Shown here: piece after piece, positions 1 through 10,015 of the stretch
How the letters are laid out: each line of letters starts with the position of its first letter
How positions within the stretch are numbered: position 1 is the stretch's first letter
Source of the DNA: Oryzobacter telluris
GTDB taxonomy: Bacteria; Actinomycetota; Actinomycetes; Actinomycetales; Dermatophilaceae
DNA: 64,000 nt
Assembly (NCBI RefSeq): GCF_043099285.1
Contig: NZ_CP170723.1
Span: 1,612,001-1,676,000 of the forward strand
Direction: 5' to 3'
Notes under the pieces: generated by a model
What the model saw: the letters and a program-made list of their open reading frames with translations, nothing else
The model's database searches: none
Told to the model about the DNA's origin: nothing
Program-made: the position numbers and the translations under genes

Positions 1-411
1 CTCGGTGGCGCCGTGGCGCCGGATCTCGGCGACGGTCGGCTCGAGCGCCGTGTCGGCCTTGATGTCGATGTTGACGAAGGTCTCCGGGAACTCCTCGAAC
101 AGCTCGGACAGCAGCGGGATCGACTCGCGGCCGTCGAGCCGGGCCTGGCGCACCCGCTCCAGCGACAGCGCGGCCACCGCGCCGCTGACGTCGGAGACCC
201 GGTCGAGCACGGTGTCGTGGAAGGCGACGACCTGGCCGTCGCGCGTCGCGTGCACGTCGGTCTCGAGGTAGCGGTAGCCCATGGCGACCGCCTGCCGGAA
301 GGCCGAGAGGGTGTTCTCGATGCCGACGTTCGGCCCGTAGGCCGCCCCGCCGCGGTGCGCCAGGGCGAGCGGGGTCGGGGTGGCCAGGTAGGCGAAGTCG
401 CTGGCCCGCAC
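1..411 (-). CDS. Glycerophosphodiester phosphodiesterase, N-terminal part (cut by window edge)
   Basis: This is the N-terminal ~137 residues of a GDPD-family enzyme. These enzymes hydrolyse glycerophosphodiesters to glycerol-3-phosphate and an alcohol. Visible family motifs are LAHRGG near residue 19, the IENT segment, LETDVH and VAFHDT, which carry the catalytic histidines and the metal-binding Glu/Asp residues. The C-terminus lies beyond position 1. The GTG at 411 is chosen because it lies two bases after the stop codon of the upstream GH13 gene, which suggests translational coupling. The motifs make the family secure. The substrate, and whether the protein is cytoplasmic, cannot be judged from the fragment; no signal peptide is seen. 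Confidence 0.85.
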   Translation of the reverse strand, partial: MRASDFAYLATPTPLALAHRGGAAYGPNVGIENTLSAFRQAVAMGYRYLETDVHATRDGQVVAFHDTVLDRVSDVSGAVAALSLERVRQARLDGRESIPLLSELFEEFPETFVNIDIKADTALEPTVAEIRRHGATE

Positions 412-412
412 C

Positions 413-2191
413 TCAGCCCACCGCCACCCAGGCCGTCGTGTCGGTGGGGAGGAGGCCGCCGTCGAGCGGTCCGGACGCCACGAGGACCTCGCCGTCCGGG
501 AGGGTGACGGGGAGCTCGCCGGTGTTGGTGACCACGACCACGGCCCCGCCCTCCGCCGGGGTGCTGCGCAGCGCGACGACGGTCTCGGACGACAGGTCGT
601 CCCACGCCAGGGCCGCGCCGCCGAGGCCGAGGTCGCGGCGGATGGCGAGGAGGGTCCGGTAGAGCTCGAGGGTCGAGCCGGCGACGCCCTCCTGCTGGTC
701 GACGGCGAGGTCGGCGTAGGCGTCGGGCTGCGGGAGCCAGGGGCTGTCCCCGGGCCCGAAGCCCAGGCTCGGCGCGTCCTTGGCCCACGGCATCGGCACG
801 CGGCAGCCGTCCCGGCCGGTGACCGTGCCCTTGGTGTGGTGGAAGGTCGGGTCCTGGCGGAACTCCGCGGGCATGCTCGTGTGCTCGGGCAGGCCGAGCT
901 CCTCGCCCTGGTAGAGGTACGCCCCGCCGGGCAGCGAGAGCATCAGGGCGGTCGCGGCCCGGGCGCGCCGCAGGCCGACCACGGCATCGGGCTGGGGGTC
1001 GTCCTCGCGGATGCCGTTGGGGCGCGGCAGGCTCTGGTCGAGCCCGAGGCGCGACGCGTGCCGGACCACGTCGTGGTTGGAGAGCACCCACGTCGTGGGG
1101 GCGCCGACCGCGTCGTTGCTGCGCAGGCTCGCCTCGATGACGGCCCGCAGCCGGCGGGCGTCCCAGGGCGTCTCGAGGAAGTCGAAGTTGAACGCCTGGT
1201 GCATCTCGTCGGGGCGCACGTAGCGGGCGAGGCGCTCCTCGGGCGTCACCCACGCCTCGGCGCACAGGATGCGGTCCGGGGCGCCGTAGGAGTCCAGGAC
1301 CTGCCGCCAGGCGCGGTAGATCTCGTGGACGCCGTCCTGGTCCCACATCGGCGGACGGCCGGTGCCGTGGTGGTCGAGGACGGTGGTGTCGCCGTCGTCG
1401 CCCTTCGTCTCGGCGACCTCGTCGTAGAGGCCGACGGCGCCGTACCAGTCGGGCAGGCCGTCCTCCTTGACCAGGCCGTGCGCGACGTCGACCCGGAAGC
1501 CGTCGACGCCGCGGTCGCACCAGAAGCGCAGGATGGCGAGGAACTCCTCGCGCACCTCGGGCAGCTCCCAGTTCAGGTCGGGCTGGGTGGTGTCGAAGAT
1601 GTGGAGGTACCACTGGCCGGGGGTGCCGTCGGCCTCGGTGACGCGGGTCCAGCCGCGCCCGCCGAACACCGAGGGCCAGTTGTTCGGGGGCTCCTCGCCG
1701 GAGGCGCCGCGACCGTCGCGGAAGAGGTAGCGCTCGCGCTCGGCGCTGCCGGGGCCGGCCGCGAGGGCGGCCGTGAACCACGCGTGCTCGCTGCTCGTGT
1801 GGTTGGGCACGAGGTCGAGGACGACCTTGATGCCCAGCCCGTGCGCGGTGGCGACGAGGGTGTCGGCGTCGTCGAGGGTGCCGAAGCGCGGGTCGATGTC
1901 GCGGTAGTCGGCGACGTCGTAGCCGGCGTCGTTCATCGGGGAGACGTAGAACGGGCTGATCCACAGGGCGTCGACGCCCAGGTCGCGCAGGTAGGGCAGG
2001 CGGCTCGTGATGCCCGGGAGGTCGCCGATGCCGTCACCGTCGGCGTCGGCCCACGAGCGCGGGTACACCTGGTAGATGACGGCGTCGCGCCACCAGGGTG
2101 CGTCGGGGGCGTCGGCGGGGTGCACGACCTCGCCCGGTGCGGTCACGGTCAGGGTGGGGGCCTCGGCGGCTGTCTGCGTCACCCGCACCAT
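413..2191 (-). CDS. Alpha-glucosidase / oligo-1,6-glucosidase, GH13 family
   Basis: This is a cytoplasmic (beta/alpha)8-barrel glycoside hydrolase of about 592 residues that releases glucose from alpha-linked oligosaccharides. It begins with the AglA/TreS-like signature WWRDAVIYQVYPRSWAD. It carries the GH13 conserved regions DLVPNHTS, GFRVDVAHG (nucleophile Asp near 232), CAEAW (acid/base Glu near 310) and SNHD (transition-state Asp near 373). Trehalose synthase is a related alternative, but the length and the lack of a C-terminal kinase-like extension favour a glucosidase. The start at 2191 (ATG) is preferred over an upstream in-frame ATG at 2224, which adds eleven non-family residues; GTG 2182 is also possible. 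It lies head-to-tail with the phosphodiesterase gene. Confidence 0.9.
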   Translation of the reverse strand: MVRVTQTAAEAPTLTVTAPGEVVHPADAPDAPWWRDAVIYQVYPRSWADADGDGIGDLPGITSRLPYLRDLGVDALWISPFYVSPMNDAGYDVADYRDIDPRFGTLDDADTLVATAHGLGIKVVLDLVPNHTSSEHAWFTAALAAGPGSAERERYLFRDGRGASGEEPPNNWPSVFGGRGWTRVTEADGTPGQWYLHIFDTTQPDLNWELPEVREEFLAILRFWCDRGVDGFRVDVAHGLVKEDGLPDWYGAVGLYDEVAETKGDDGDTTVLDHHGTGRPPMWDQDGVHEIYRAWRQVLDSYGAPDRILCAEAWVTPEERLARYVRPDEMHQAFNFDFLETPWDARRLRAVIEASLRSNDAVGAPTTWVLSNHDVVRHASRLGLDQSLPRPNGIREDDPQPDAVVGLRRARAATALMLSLPGGAYLYQGEELGLPEHTSMPAEFRQDPTFHHTKGTVTGRDGCRVPMPWAKDAPSLGFGPGDSPWLPQPDAYADLAVDQQEGVAGSTLELYRTLLAIRRDLGLGGAALAWDDLSSETVVALRSTPAEGGAVVVVTNTGELPVTLPDGEVLVASGPLDGGLLPTDTTAWVAVG

Positions 2192-2251
2192 GCTTCCAAA
2201 CCGGGGCCACGACGCGAAACGCAACCGCCCCGCGAGACGCCGGGGGCCCCC

Positions 2252-2659
2252 TCAGCCGGTGAGCGAGGGGCCGGCGTGCGGCGGGGCGCCGTCGTCGGTG
2301 TTGACGAGCATGTGGGCGGCCCGCAGGAAGTAGTCGCGCATGGCCTCGGCGTGGTGCTCGGGCAGCTCGAGGGTGTCCATCGCGGCGAGCATGTGCCGCA
2401 TCCAGCGGTCGCGCATGTCGAGGGTCACCGCATACGGCGTGTGCCTCATCCGCAGGCGGGGATGGCCGCGCTCCCGGCTGTAGGCGGTCGGCCCGCCGAA
2501 GTACTGCTCGAGGAACATCCGCAGCCGGCGCTCCGCCGCCGCGAGGTCCTCGTCCGGGTACAGCGCCCGCAGCTCGGGGTCGGTCGCGACGCCCTGGTAG
2601 AAGGCGTGGACGAGCCGTTGGAACGTCGGTGCGCCCCCGACCTCCTCGTAGACGCTCAC
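2252..2659 (-). CDS. glbO: Group II truncated haemoglobin
   Basis: This is a small haem protein of 135 residues with the 2-on-2 globin fold, thought to bind O2 or detoxify NO and peroxide in the cytoplasm. It opens with SVYEEVGGAPTFQRLVHAFY, which includes the B-helix Tyr. The motif GHPRLRMRH contains the proximal His, and RDRWMRHM carries the Trp typical of group II (trHbO). The GTG start at 2659 overlaps the mscS stop codon by four bases (GTGA), so the two genes are probably co-translated. Length and motifs fit the family fully. Confidence 0.93.
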   Translation of the reverse strand: MSVYEEVGGAPTFQRLVHAFYQGVATDPELRALYPDEDLAAAERRLRMFLEQYFGGPTAYSRERGHPRLRMRHTPYAVTLDMRDRWMRHMLAAMDTLELPEHHAEAMRDYFLRAAHMLVNTDDGAPPHAGPSLTG

Positions 2660-3610
2660 GGCCGCCCCCCGGGCGGGCTGCCGACGGGACCGCCGAACGG
2701 CCCGAGCGGGGGAGCCTTGACGTCGGCGGCGTCGAGCGCGTTCTTGATCCGCTCGCGCAGCTCGCGCTGCACCGCGAAGTTCTCGCCGGGCGAGCACTGC
2801 GCGATGGTGCGGATCGTCATCGTCGCGCCGGAGATCGACTCGACGCCGAGCACCTTCGGCTCCTCGGAGAGGCGGTCGGCCCACTCCGGGTCCGCACCCA
2901 TCTCGACGGCGACCTCGCGGATGATGGCGATGACGCGCTCGGCGTTCTCGGCGTACGACACCGGCATGTCGACGAGCGCGGTGGAGAAGCCCTGCGACTT
3001 GTTGCCGATCCGGATGATCTCGCCGTTGCGGACGTACCAGGTGACCCCGTCGGCGTCGCGCAGGCGGGTGATCCGCAGGGTGACCTCCTCGACGGTGCCG
3101 ATGGCCTCACCGGTGTCGATGACGTCGCCCACGCCGTACTGGTCCTCGAGGATCATGAAGATCCCGGCGAGGAAGTCCTTGACCAGGCTCTGCGCGCCGA
3201 AGCCGATGGCCACACCGGCCACGCCCGCCGACGCCAGCAGCGGCCCGAGCGGGATGCCGAGCAGGGCCATGACCGTCAGCCCCGCCATCGTCCCGACGGT
3301 GAAGGTCACGGTGCTGCGCAGCAGCGACCCGATGGTGCCGACCCGCTGGCGCTGGCGCTCGGTGGCCAGGCCGGTGGCGGTGGCCAGGGCCTTGCCGGCC
3401 CGGCCCGACTCCGCGAGCCGGCTGGCCGACTTCGACGTCATCGTCGCCACGACCCGGTCGATGAGGCGGCGCAGCGCCCACACGGCGAGGACCGCCATGA
3501 CGAGCGTCAGGAGCACCCGGAGCCCGTCGGTGACGAGCCACTCCTGCACCTGCTCGATGGTGAGGACGAACCCCTTGAGGCTGAGGTCGGGGACGAGGGC
3601 GGTGTGGACC

Positions 3611-3624
<14 letters not shown>
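2656..3624 (-). CDS. mscS: MscS-family small-conductance mechanosensitive channel
   Basis: This 322-residue membrane protein belongs to the MscS family, which releases solutes on hypo-osmotic shock. Three hydrophobic segments lie in the first ~150 residues. The third is the Gly/Ala-rich pore helix (LLASAGVAGVAIGFGAQ) followed by LVKDFLAGIFMILEDQYGVG, the family signature. The beta domain (GTVEEVTLRITRLRD, VRNGEII) follows. The C-terminus is Pro/Gly-rich. The ATG at 3624 overlaps the end of pepN by 14 bases; a GTG at 3618 is an alternative start. It probably forms one transcript with pepN upstream and glbO downstream. Confidence 0.92.
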
Positions 3625-6166
<2,542 letters not shown>

Positions 6167-6295
6167 GGGGTCTCCTTGCGGGGGCGTCGGTGGTGTCGGG
6201 GGCGGCGGCCCGGGGTGAGGGCTCCGCGGCGGACCATCCTCTCACCCCGGCACGCGCTTCCTCGGACGTCCCCGGTGGATGGCAGGATGGCGGGC

Positions 6296-6913
6296 ATGAC
6301 CGAGCGCCACTCCGCCGAGTTCTGGTTCGACCCCCTGTGCCCCTGGGCCTGGATGACCTCCCGCTGGATGGGGGAGGTGCAGCAGGTCCGCGACGTCGAC
6401 GTCACCTGGTCGGTGATGAGCCTGTCCGTGCTCAACGAGGGCCGCGATGAGCTCCCCCAGAAGTACAAGGACCTCATGGAGGCCGGCTGGGGCCCGGTCC
6501 GTGTCGTCATCGCCACCCGCGACAAGTTCGGCGACGACATCGTCAAGCCGCTCTACGACGCCCTCGGTGAGCGCATCCACCACCGCGGCGAGGACTACCC
6601 CACGGCCATCGCCGGCGCGCTCGCCGACCTCGACCTCCCGGCCGAGCTCGCCGAGGCCGCGGACTCCGACGACCACGACGAGGAGCTGCGCCTGAGCCAC
6701 CAGCGCGCCATCGACCTCGTCGGCGACGAGGTCGGCACGCCGGTCATCGCCGTCGACGGCGTCGCGTTCTTCGGGCCGGTCGTCAGCCCGGCCCCCAAGG
6801 GCGAGGCCGCGGGCCGGCTCTGGGACGGGTGCGTGCTCGTCGCCGGCACCCCGGGCTTCTTCGAGATCAAGCGCAGCCGCACCGTCGGGCCGATCTTCGA
6901 CACGCAGGCCTGA
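6296..6913 (+). CDS. DsbA-fold oxidoreductase of the mycothiol-dependent nitroreductase (Rv2466c) family
   Basis: This 205-residue thioredoxin/DsbA-fold protein is closely similar in layout to Mycobacterium tuberculosis Rv2466c, a mycothiol-dependent reductase. The N-terminal FWFDPLCPW, VMSLSVLNEGRD, WGPVRV, VGTPVI and GVAFFGPV segments follow that family throughout. The active-site motif reads CPWA, whereas Rv2466c has CPWC, so only the nucleophilic Cys remains and the resolving Cys is Ala. This would suit a mycothiol-dependent monothiol mechanism (inference). A CAGGAT box seven bases before ATG 6296 suggests a leaderless mRNA; an in-frame ATG at 6287 is the alternative. The stop is one base before rpiB. 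Confidence 0.87.
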   Translation: MTERHSAEFWFDPLCPWAWMTSRWMGEVQQVRDVDVTWSVMSLSVLNEGRDELPQKYKDLMEAGWGPVRVVIATRDKFGDDIVKPLYDALGERIHHRGEDYPTAIAGALADLDLPAELAEAADSDDHDEELRLSHQRAIDLVGDEVGTPVIAVDGVAFFGPVVSPAPKGEAAGRLWDGCVLVAGTPGFFEIKRSRTVGPIFDTQA

Positions 6914-6914
6914 C

Positions 6915-7385
6915 GTGCGCGTCCACCTCGGCGGTGACCACGCCGCCTGGGACCTCCACCAGGACCTGCGCGCCTTCCTCGAGGCCGAGGGGCACGACGT
7001 CGTCGACCACGGCCCCCACACCTACGACGCCGCCGACGACTACCCGGTCTTCGTCCTGCGCGCGGCCGAGGCCGTCGCGGCCGAGCCGGGCTCGCTCGGC
7101 GTCGTCCTCGGCGGGTCGGGCAACGGCGAGCAGATGGCGGCGAACAAGGTCGCCGGCATCCGCGCGGCCCTCTGCTACACCCCCGAGCTGGCGTCGCTCG
7201 CGCGCGAGCACAACGACGCGCAGGTCGTCTCCATCGGCGGCCGGTTCACGGCTGCCGAGGAGGCGCGGGCCATCGTCAGCACCTTCCTCGCCACGGCGTT
7301 CAGCGGCGAGGAACGGCACGCCCGCCGCATCGAGATGGTCGCGGGCTACGAGGCCGACGGCACCCTCCCGCCGCTGCCCGCCTGA
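6915..7385 (+). CDS. rpiB: Ribose-5-phosphate isomerase B
   Basis: This 156-residue RpiB/LacAB-family sugar-phosphate isomerase interconverts ribose-5-phosphate and ribulose-5-phosphate in the pentose phosphate pathway. The family motifs are present: GGDHAAWDL at the N-terminus, VLGGSGNGEQMAANKVAGIR (phosphate and catalytic loop) and the REHNDAQVVSIGGR segment. The GTG start at 6915 follows the previous stop codon by one base, so it is translated as a pair with the thioredoxin-fold gene. Confidence 0.94.
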   Translation: MRVHLGGDHAAWDLHQDLRAFLEAEGHDVVDHGPHTYDAADDYPVFVLRAAEAVAAEPGSLGVVLGGSGNGEQMAANKVAGIRAALCYTPELASLAREHNDAQVVSIGGRFTAAEEARAIVSTFLATAFSGEERHARRIEMVAGYEADGTLPPLPA

Positions 7386-7463
7386 CCCGTTCGACCCCGC
7401 CGGAACCGTCCTGACCTGCGAGGACGGGGTGGGGGTCCTCGCGAGCCTCTGGTCCTTCCCCAG

Positions 7464-7487
7464 CCGCGGCCACTAGGGTGGCCGCGG
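7464..7487 (+). promoter_or_regulatory. Inverted repeat enclosing a TAGGGT -10 box before the PP2C gene
   Basis: Two perfect 10-base arms, CCGCGGCCAC and GTGGCCGCGG, flank four bases. The sequence TAGGGT (7474-7479) begins in that gap and matches the -10 form seen before other genes in the window. It lies 32 bases before ATG 7512. The arrangement suggests an operator overlapping the promoter of the phosphatase gene; a terminator for rpiB without a U-tract is the alternative. Confidence 0.45.
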
Positions 7488-7511
7488 CCCAACCGATCTC
7501 AGGGGGTGTGA

Positions 7512-8618
7512 ATGGCTGGCGCCGATCGCCTGGAGACCCACGACGGTCGGTCCACGCTCTCCGGGCGCTTCGCCACCCTGCGCAGGACCGCCTCCGAGTC
7601 GGAGCCGACCCTCGAGGTCGTGTTCATCGCGACCACCCTCGTCGTCGGGCTGCTCATCATCCGCTTCCCGGCCGAGGTGCCGTTCGCCCTCCTCTTCCCG
7701 CTCATCGTGCTGGCGGGGCTGGCCCTCGTGCCGCGCCGCCTGATGCGCGTCTACGTCGCGGTGGCGGTCGTCATGGGGGTCTGGGCGCCGCGGTCGGGGC
7801 TGGGCGTCACCCGGTTCTCCTTCGTCCTGCTCGCCATCCTCGTCGTCATGCTGATGATGGTGCTCGCCGCCCAGTCGCGCGCCCGGGTCGGCACCCGGGG
7901 CTTCGGCGGCGACCGGATGTTCGCCGACCTGCGCGACCGCATCGCCTCGGTGGGGCGGATGCCGGCCCTGCCCGACGGCTGGGCGGCCACGTCCTGCGTC
8001 CTGTCGGCGCACGGCGAGCGCTTCTCGGGCGACTTCGTCGTCGCGTACCTCAGCCCGTCGCGCAACCGGCTCGAGGTCGTCCTCGTCGACGTCAGCGGCA
8101 AGGGCACCCGGGCGGGGACGCGGTCCCTCCTGCTGTCGGGGGCGCTGGGGGCGCTGCTCGGCGCCGTGCCGTCGTCGGACTTCCTGCGCGCCGCCAACGA
8201 GTACCTCGTGCGCCAGGAGTGGGAGGAGGGCTTCGCCACCGCCGTGCACCTCGACCTCGACCTGCGCACCGGTGACTACTCGGTGGCCAACGCGGGGCAC
8301 CCCTCGCCGGCCCGCTACACCAGCGGCCGGGCGCGGTGGTCGCTGCTCGAGGGTGGGCGCGGGCCGCTGCTCGGGGTCGTCCCCGGGGCACCGTTCCCGC
8401 GGCAGACCGGGCGCCTGGAGCGCGGCGACTCCCTGCTGTTCTACTCCGACGGCGTCATCGAGTCGCGCGGCCGCGACCTCGTCGACGGCATCGACCGGAT
8501 GCTCGGCGTCGCGTCGGTGTCGATCCTCGGGCAGGGCGACGTCGCCCGCGAGGTGTGCGAGTCGGCGCGTTCGGGAGAGGATGACGACCGGGCGGCGCTC
8601 GCCGTCCGTCGACTCTGA
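7512..8618 (+). CDS. Membrane-anchored PP2C-type serine phosphatase (SpoIIE/RsbU-like)
   Basis: This 368-residue protein has a hydrophobic region from about residue 37 to 120 (roughly four membrane segments) followed by a SpoIIE-type PP2C phosphatase domain. Metal-binding and core motifs are seen: RFSGDFV, VVLVDVSGKGTRAG, VANAGHPSP and LLFYSDGVIESR. Proteins of this type dephosphorylate anti-sigma-factor antagonists in partner-switching stress pathways. No cognate kinase or STAS-domain gene lies nearby, so the partner is unknown. The start ATG has AGGGGG upstream. It is co-oriented with trmB 23 bases downstream. Confidence 0.88.
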   Translation: MAGADRLETHDGRSTLSGRFATLRRTASESEPTLEVVFIATTLVVGLLIIRFPAEVPFALLFPLIVLAGLALVPRRLMRVYVAVAVVMGVWAPRSGLGVTRFSFVLLAILVVMLMMVLAAQSRARVGTRGFGGDRMFADLRDRIASVGRMPALPDGWAATSCVLSAHGERFSGDFVVAYLSPSRNRLEVVLVDVSGKGTRAGTRSLLLSGALGALLGAVPSSDFLRAANEYLVRQEWEEGFATAVHLDLDLRTGDYSVANAGHPSPARYTSGRARWSLLEGGRGPLLGVVPGAPFPRQTGRLERGDSLLFYSDGVIESRGRDLVDGIDRMLGVASVSILGQGDVAREVCESARSGEDDDRAALAVRRL

Positions 8619-8641
8619 CCCCGTTCGAGAGGACGCTCACC

Positions 8642-9319
8642 GTGGGATCCGACCCGGTGCTCGACCACGAGCCCCGAGAGGGCGTGCGCACCTTCACGCC
8701 CCGCTGGCGCAACAGCCCCCTGACCGACGAGCGGATGGCCACGCTGCTGCCCTCGCGCTCGCTGCCCGAGGGGCCGCTCGTCCCGGCCGAGGCGTTCGGG
8801 CGGACCGCGCCGGTCGTCCTCGAGATCGGCTCGGGCCACGGCGCCGCGGCCGTCGCGTTCGCCCTGGCGCACCCCGAGGTCGACCTCGTCACCGTCGAGG
8901 TCCACGTGCCCGGGGTGGCGCGGATGCTCGCGCTCGCGGCGGAGGCGGGGGTCGAGAACCTGTGGACCCACCCCGGTGACGCGCTGCCCTTCCTCAGCGA
9001 GCGGGTGTCGCCCGGCTCGCTGGCGGCCGTGCACCTGTTCTTCCCCGACCCCTGGCCGAAGAACAAGCACGCCAAGCGCCGGTTCGTGCAGCAGCACACC
9101 CTGACCCTCATCGCCTCGCGGCTCGTGCCGGGCGGGGTGCTGCGCATCGCCACCGACAAGGACGTCTACGCCGAGCACACCCGCGCCCAGCTCGCCCACC
9201 ACGGCCGGTGGGACGTCGTCGAGGGGGAGCGCCCGCCGTGGCGTCCCGACGCCGGCTTCGAGGCCAAGGGCGTGCGCGCCGGCCGCAGCGTCACCGAGCT
9301 CACCGCCACCCTCCGCTGA
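8642..9319 (+). CDS. trmB: tRNA (guanine-N7-)-methyltransferase
   Basis: This 225-residue SAM-dependent enzyme forms m7G46 in the variable loop of tRNAs. The SAM-binding motif VLEIGSGHGAAAV and the TrmB signature LFFPDPWPKNKHAKRR are intact, as is the C-terminal substrate segment ending in TELTA. The start is GTG 8642 with GAGAGGA upstream. Downstream lies the hairpin array of the tRNA region. Confidence 0.95.
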   Translation: MGSDPVLDHEPREGVRTFTPRWRNSPLTDERMATLLPSRSLPEGPLVPAEAFGRTAPVVLEIGSGHGAAAVAFALAHPEVDLVTVEVHVPGVARMLALAAEAGVENLWTHPGDALPFLSERVSPGSLAAVHLFFPDPWPKNKHAKRRFVQQHTLTLIASRLVPGGVLRIATDKDVYAEHTRAQLAHHGRWDVVEGERPPWRPDAGFEAKGVRAGRSVTELTATLR

Positions 9320-9401
9320 GGCCCGCGCCCCCGGCGTTCGACGTGTCCGCCCGGTGCTGCACGCCGCCGGAGTACCTCGACCCAGCGGAGCAGCTCCCGG
9401 G

Positions 9402-9572
9402 TCGAGGTGAAATCCGACCGGCAGAGGGGTCTCTTTCACCTCGAACCGGGCGGGTGCCGCAACGGTTCGAGGTATTCGCCCGGCGTCCCACACCCGTGCA
9501 ATACCTCGAACCAGAAGGGGCTCCTCGGTTCGAGGTGAAATGCGACCGGCAGAGGGGTGTCTTTCACCTCGA
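9402..9572. repeat. Array of three long hairpin repeats
   Basis: Three inverted repeats follow each other. The first has arms 9402-9412/9434-9444 (TCGAGGTGAAA and its complement, 21-base loop). The second has arms 9464-9476/9500-9512 (GGTTCGAGGTATT, 13 bp, 23-base loop). The third has arms 9530-9540/9562-9572 (same arm and loop length as the first). Hairpins 1 and 3 share most of their loop (GACCGGCAGAGGGG), and the surrounding ~105 bases are repeated with a 128-base period. No gene is seen from 9320 to 9701. The elements resemble intergenic palindromic repeats; terminator, RNA-processing or mobile-repeat roles are all possible. Confidence 0.75.
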
Positions 9573-9577
9573 CCCGT

Positions 9578-9715
9578 CGATCGTCGGGGTAGCCGGAGCC
9601 GCCGCCCGGGGCCTCCGCTCCTTCGTCGCGGTGCCCCGGTCGGCTCCCTGCATCCGGCACCCCCGTCGTCGGCCCAGTGCGCTTCGCGCACCGTCCGATC
9701 GTCGGGGTAGCCGGA
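9578..9715. repeat. Direct repeat of the tRNA-Pro 3' end (attachment-site-like)
   Basis: A 20-base identical sequence containing TCGTCGGGGTAGCCGG occurs at 9578-9597 and again at 9696-9715. The second copy covers the 3' end of tRNA-Pro. Duplication of a tRNA 3' end is the usual trace of a tyrosine-recombinase integration site. Only 98 bases separate the copies and no integrase is visible, so any element is now lost, or the copy arose by slippage. Confidence 0.45.
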
Positions 9716-9775
9716 TTTGAACCGGCGGCCTTCCGCTCCCAAAGCGGACGCGCTACCAACCTGCGCCATACCCCG
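9702..9775 (-). tRNA. tRNA-Pro (anticodon TGG)
   Basis: Read on the minus strand, CGGGGTA at the 5' end pairs with TACCCCG at the 3' end. The anticodon stem TCCGC/GCGGA encloses the loop TTTGGGA, giving anticodon TGG. The T-arm GCCGGTTCAAATCCGGC is perfect. CCA is not encoded. The 74-base length is normal. Confidence 0.93.
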
Positions 9776-9838
9776 TGAAAACGCGCACTGGACCGATGCA
9801 GACGAGCGTCGGATTTCGGATCCCGCGAGCGAGCGCCC

Positions 9839-9844
9839 TAGGCT
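9839..9844 (+). promoter_or_regulatory. -10 box (TAGGCT) of the tRNA-Gly promoter
   Basis: TAGGCT lies 34 bases before the mature tRNA-Gly 5' end, which gives a leader of about 28 bases. It matches the TAGGNT -10 form found before several other genes in the window. No strong -35 is seen. Confidence 0.5.
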
Positions 9845-9878
9845 ATCGCTGCCCTCGCGGTGCACGCCGACGAGGTGC

Positions 9879-9949
9879 GCGGGTGTAGCTCAATGGTAGA
9901 GCCCCAGTCTTCCAAACTGACTACGCGGGTTCGATTCCCGTCACCCGCT
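9879..9949 (+). tRNA. tRNA-Gly (anticodon TCC)
   Basis: The acceptor stem GCGGGTG pairs with CACCCGC. The D-arm GTAGCTCAATGGTAGAGC, the anticodon loop CTTCCAA (anticodon TCC) and the T-arm GCGGGTTCGATTCCCGT are all present. The discriminator is T and CCA is not encoded. It is 71 bases long. Confidence 0.95.
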
Positions 9950-9957
9950 CCGACGGC

Positions 9958-9994
9958 GAAGGGCCCGGAACCCCCCAGGGGAACCGGGCCCTTC
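9958..9994. terminator. Bidirectional terminator hairpin
   Basis: An 11-bp stem (GAAGGGCCCGG / CCGGGCCCTTC) with a 15-base loop follows tRNA-Gly directly and also lies just downstream of the convergent metalloprotease gene. It can serve both transcripts. Confidence 0.7.
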
Positions 9995-10015
9995 GTCATC
10001 GAGCAGGGGCGGAGG

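Noticed and set aside
9343..9575. CRISPR-like array in the hairpin repeat region
   Set aside because: There are only two or three diverged units with related 'spacers' and no cas genes. Perfect internal pairing points to hairpin repeats instead.
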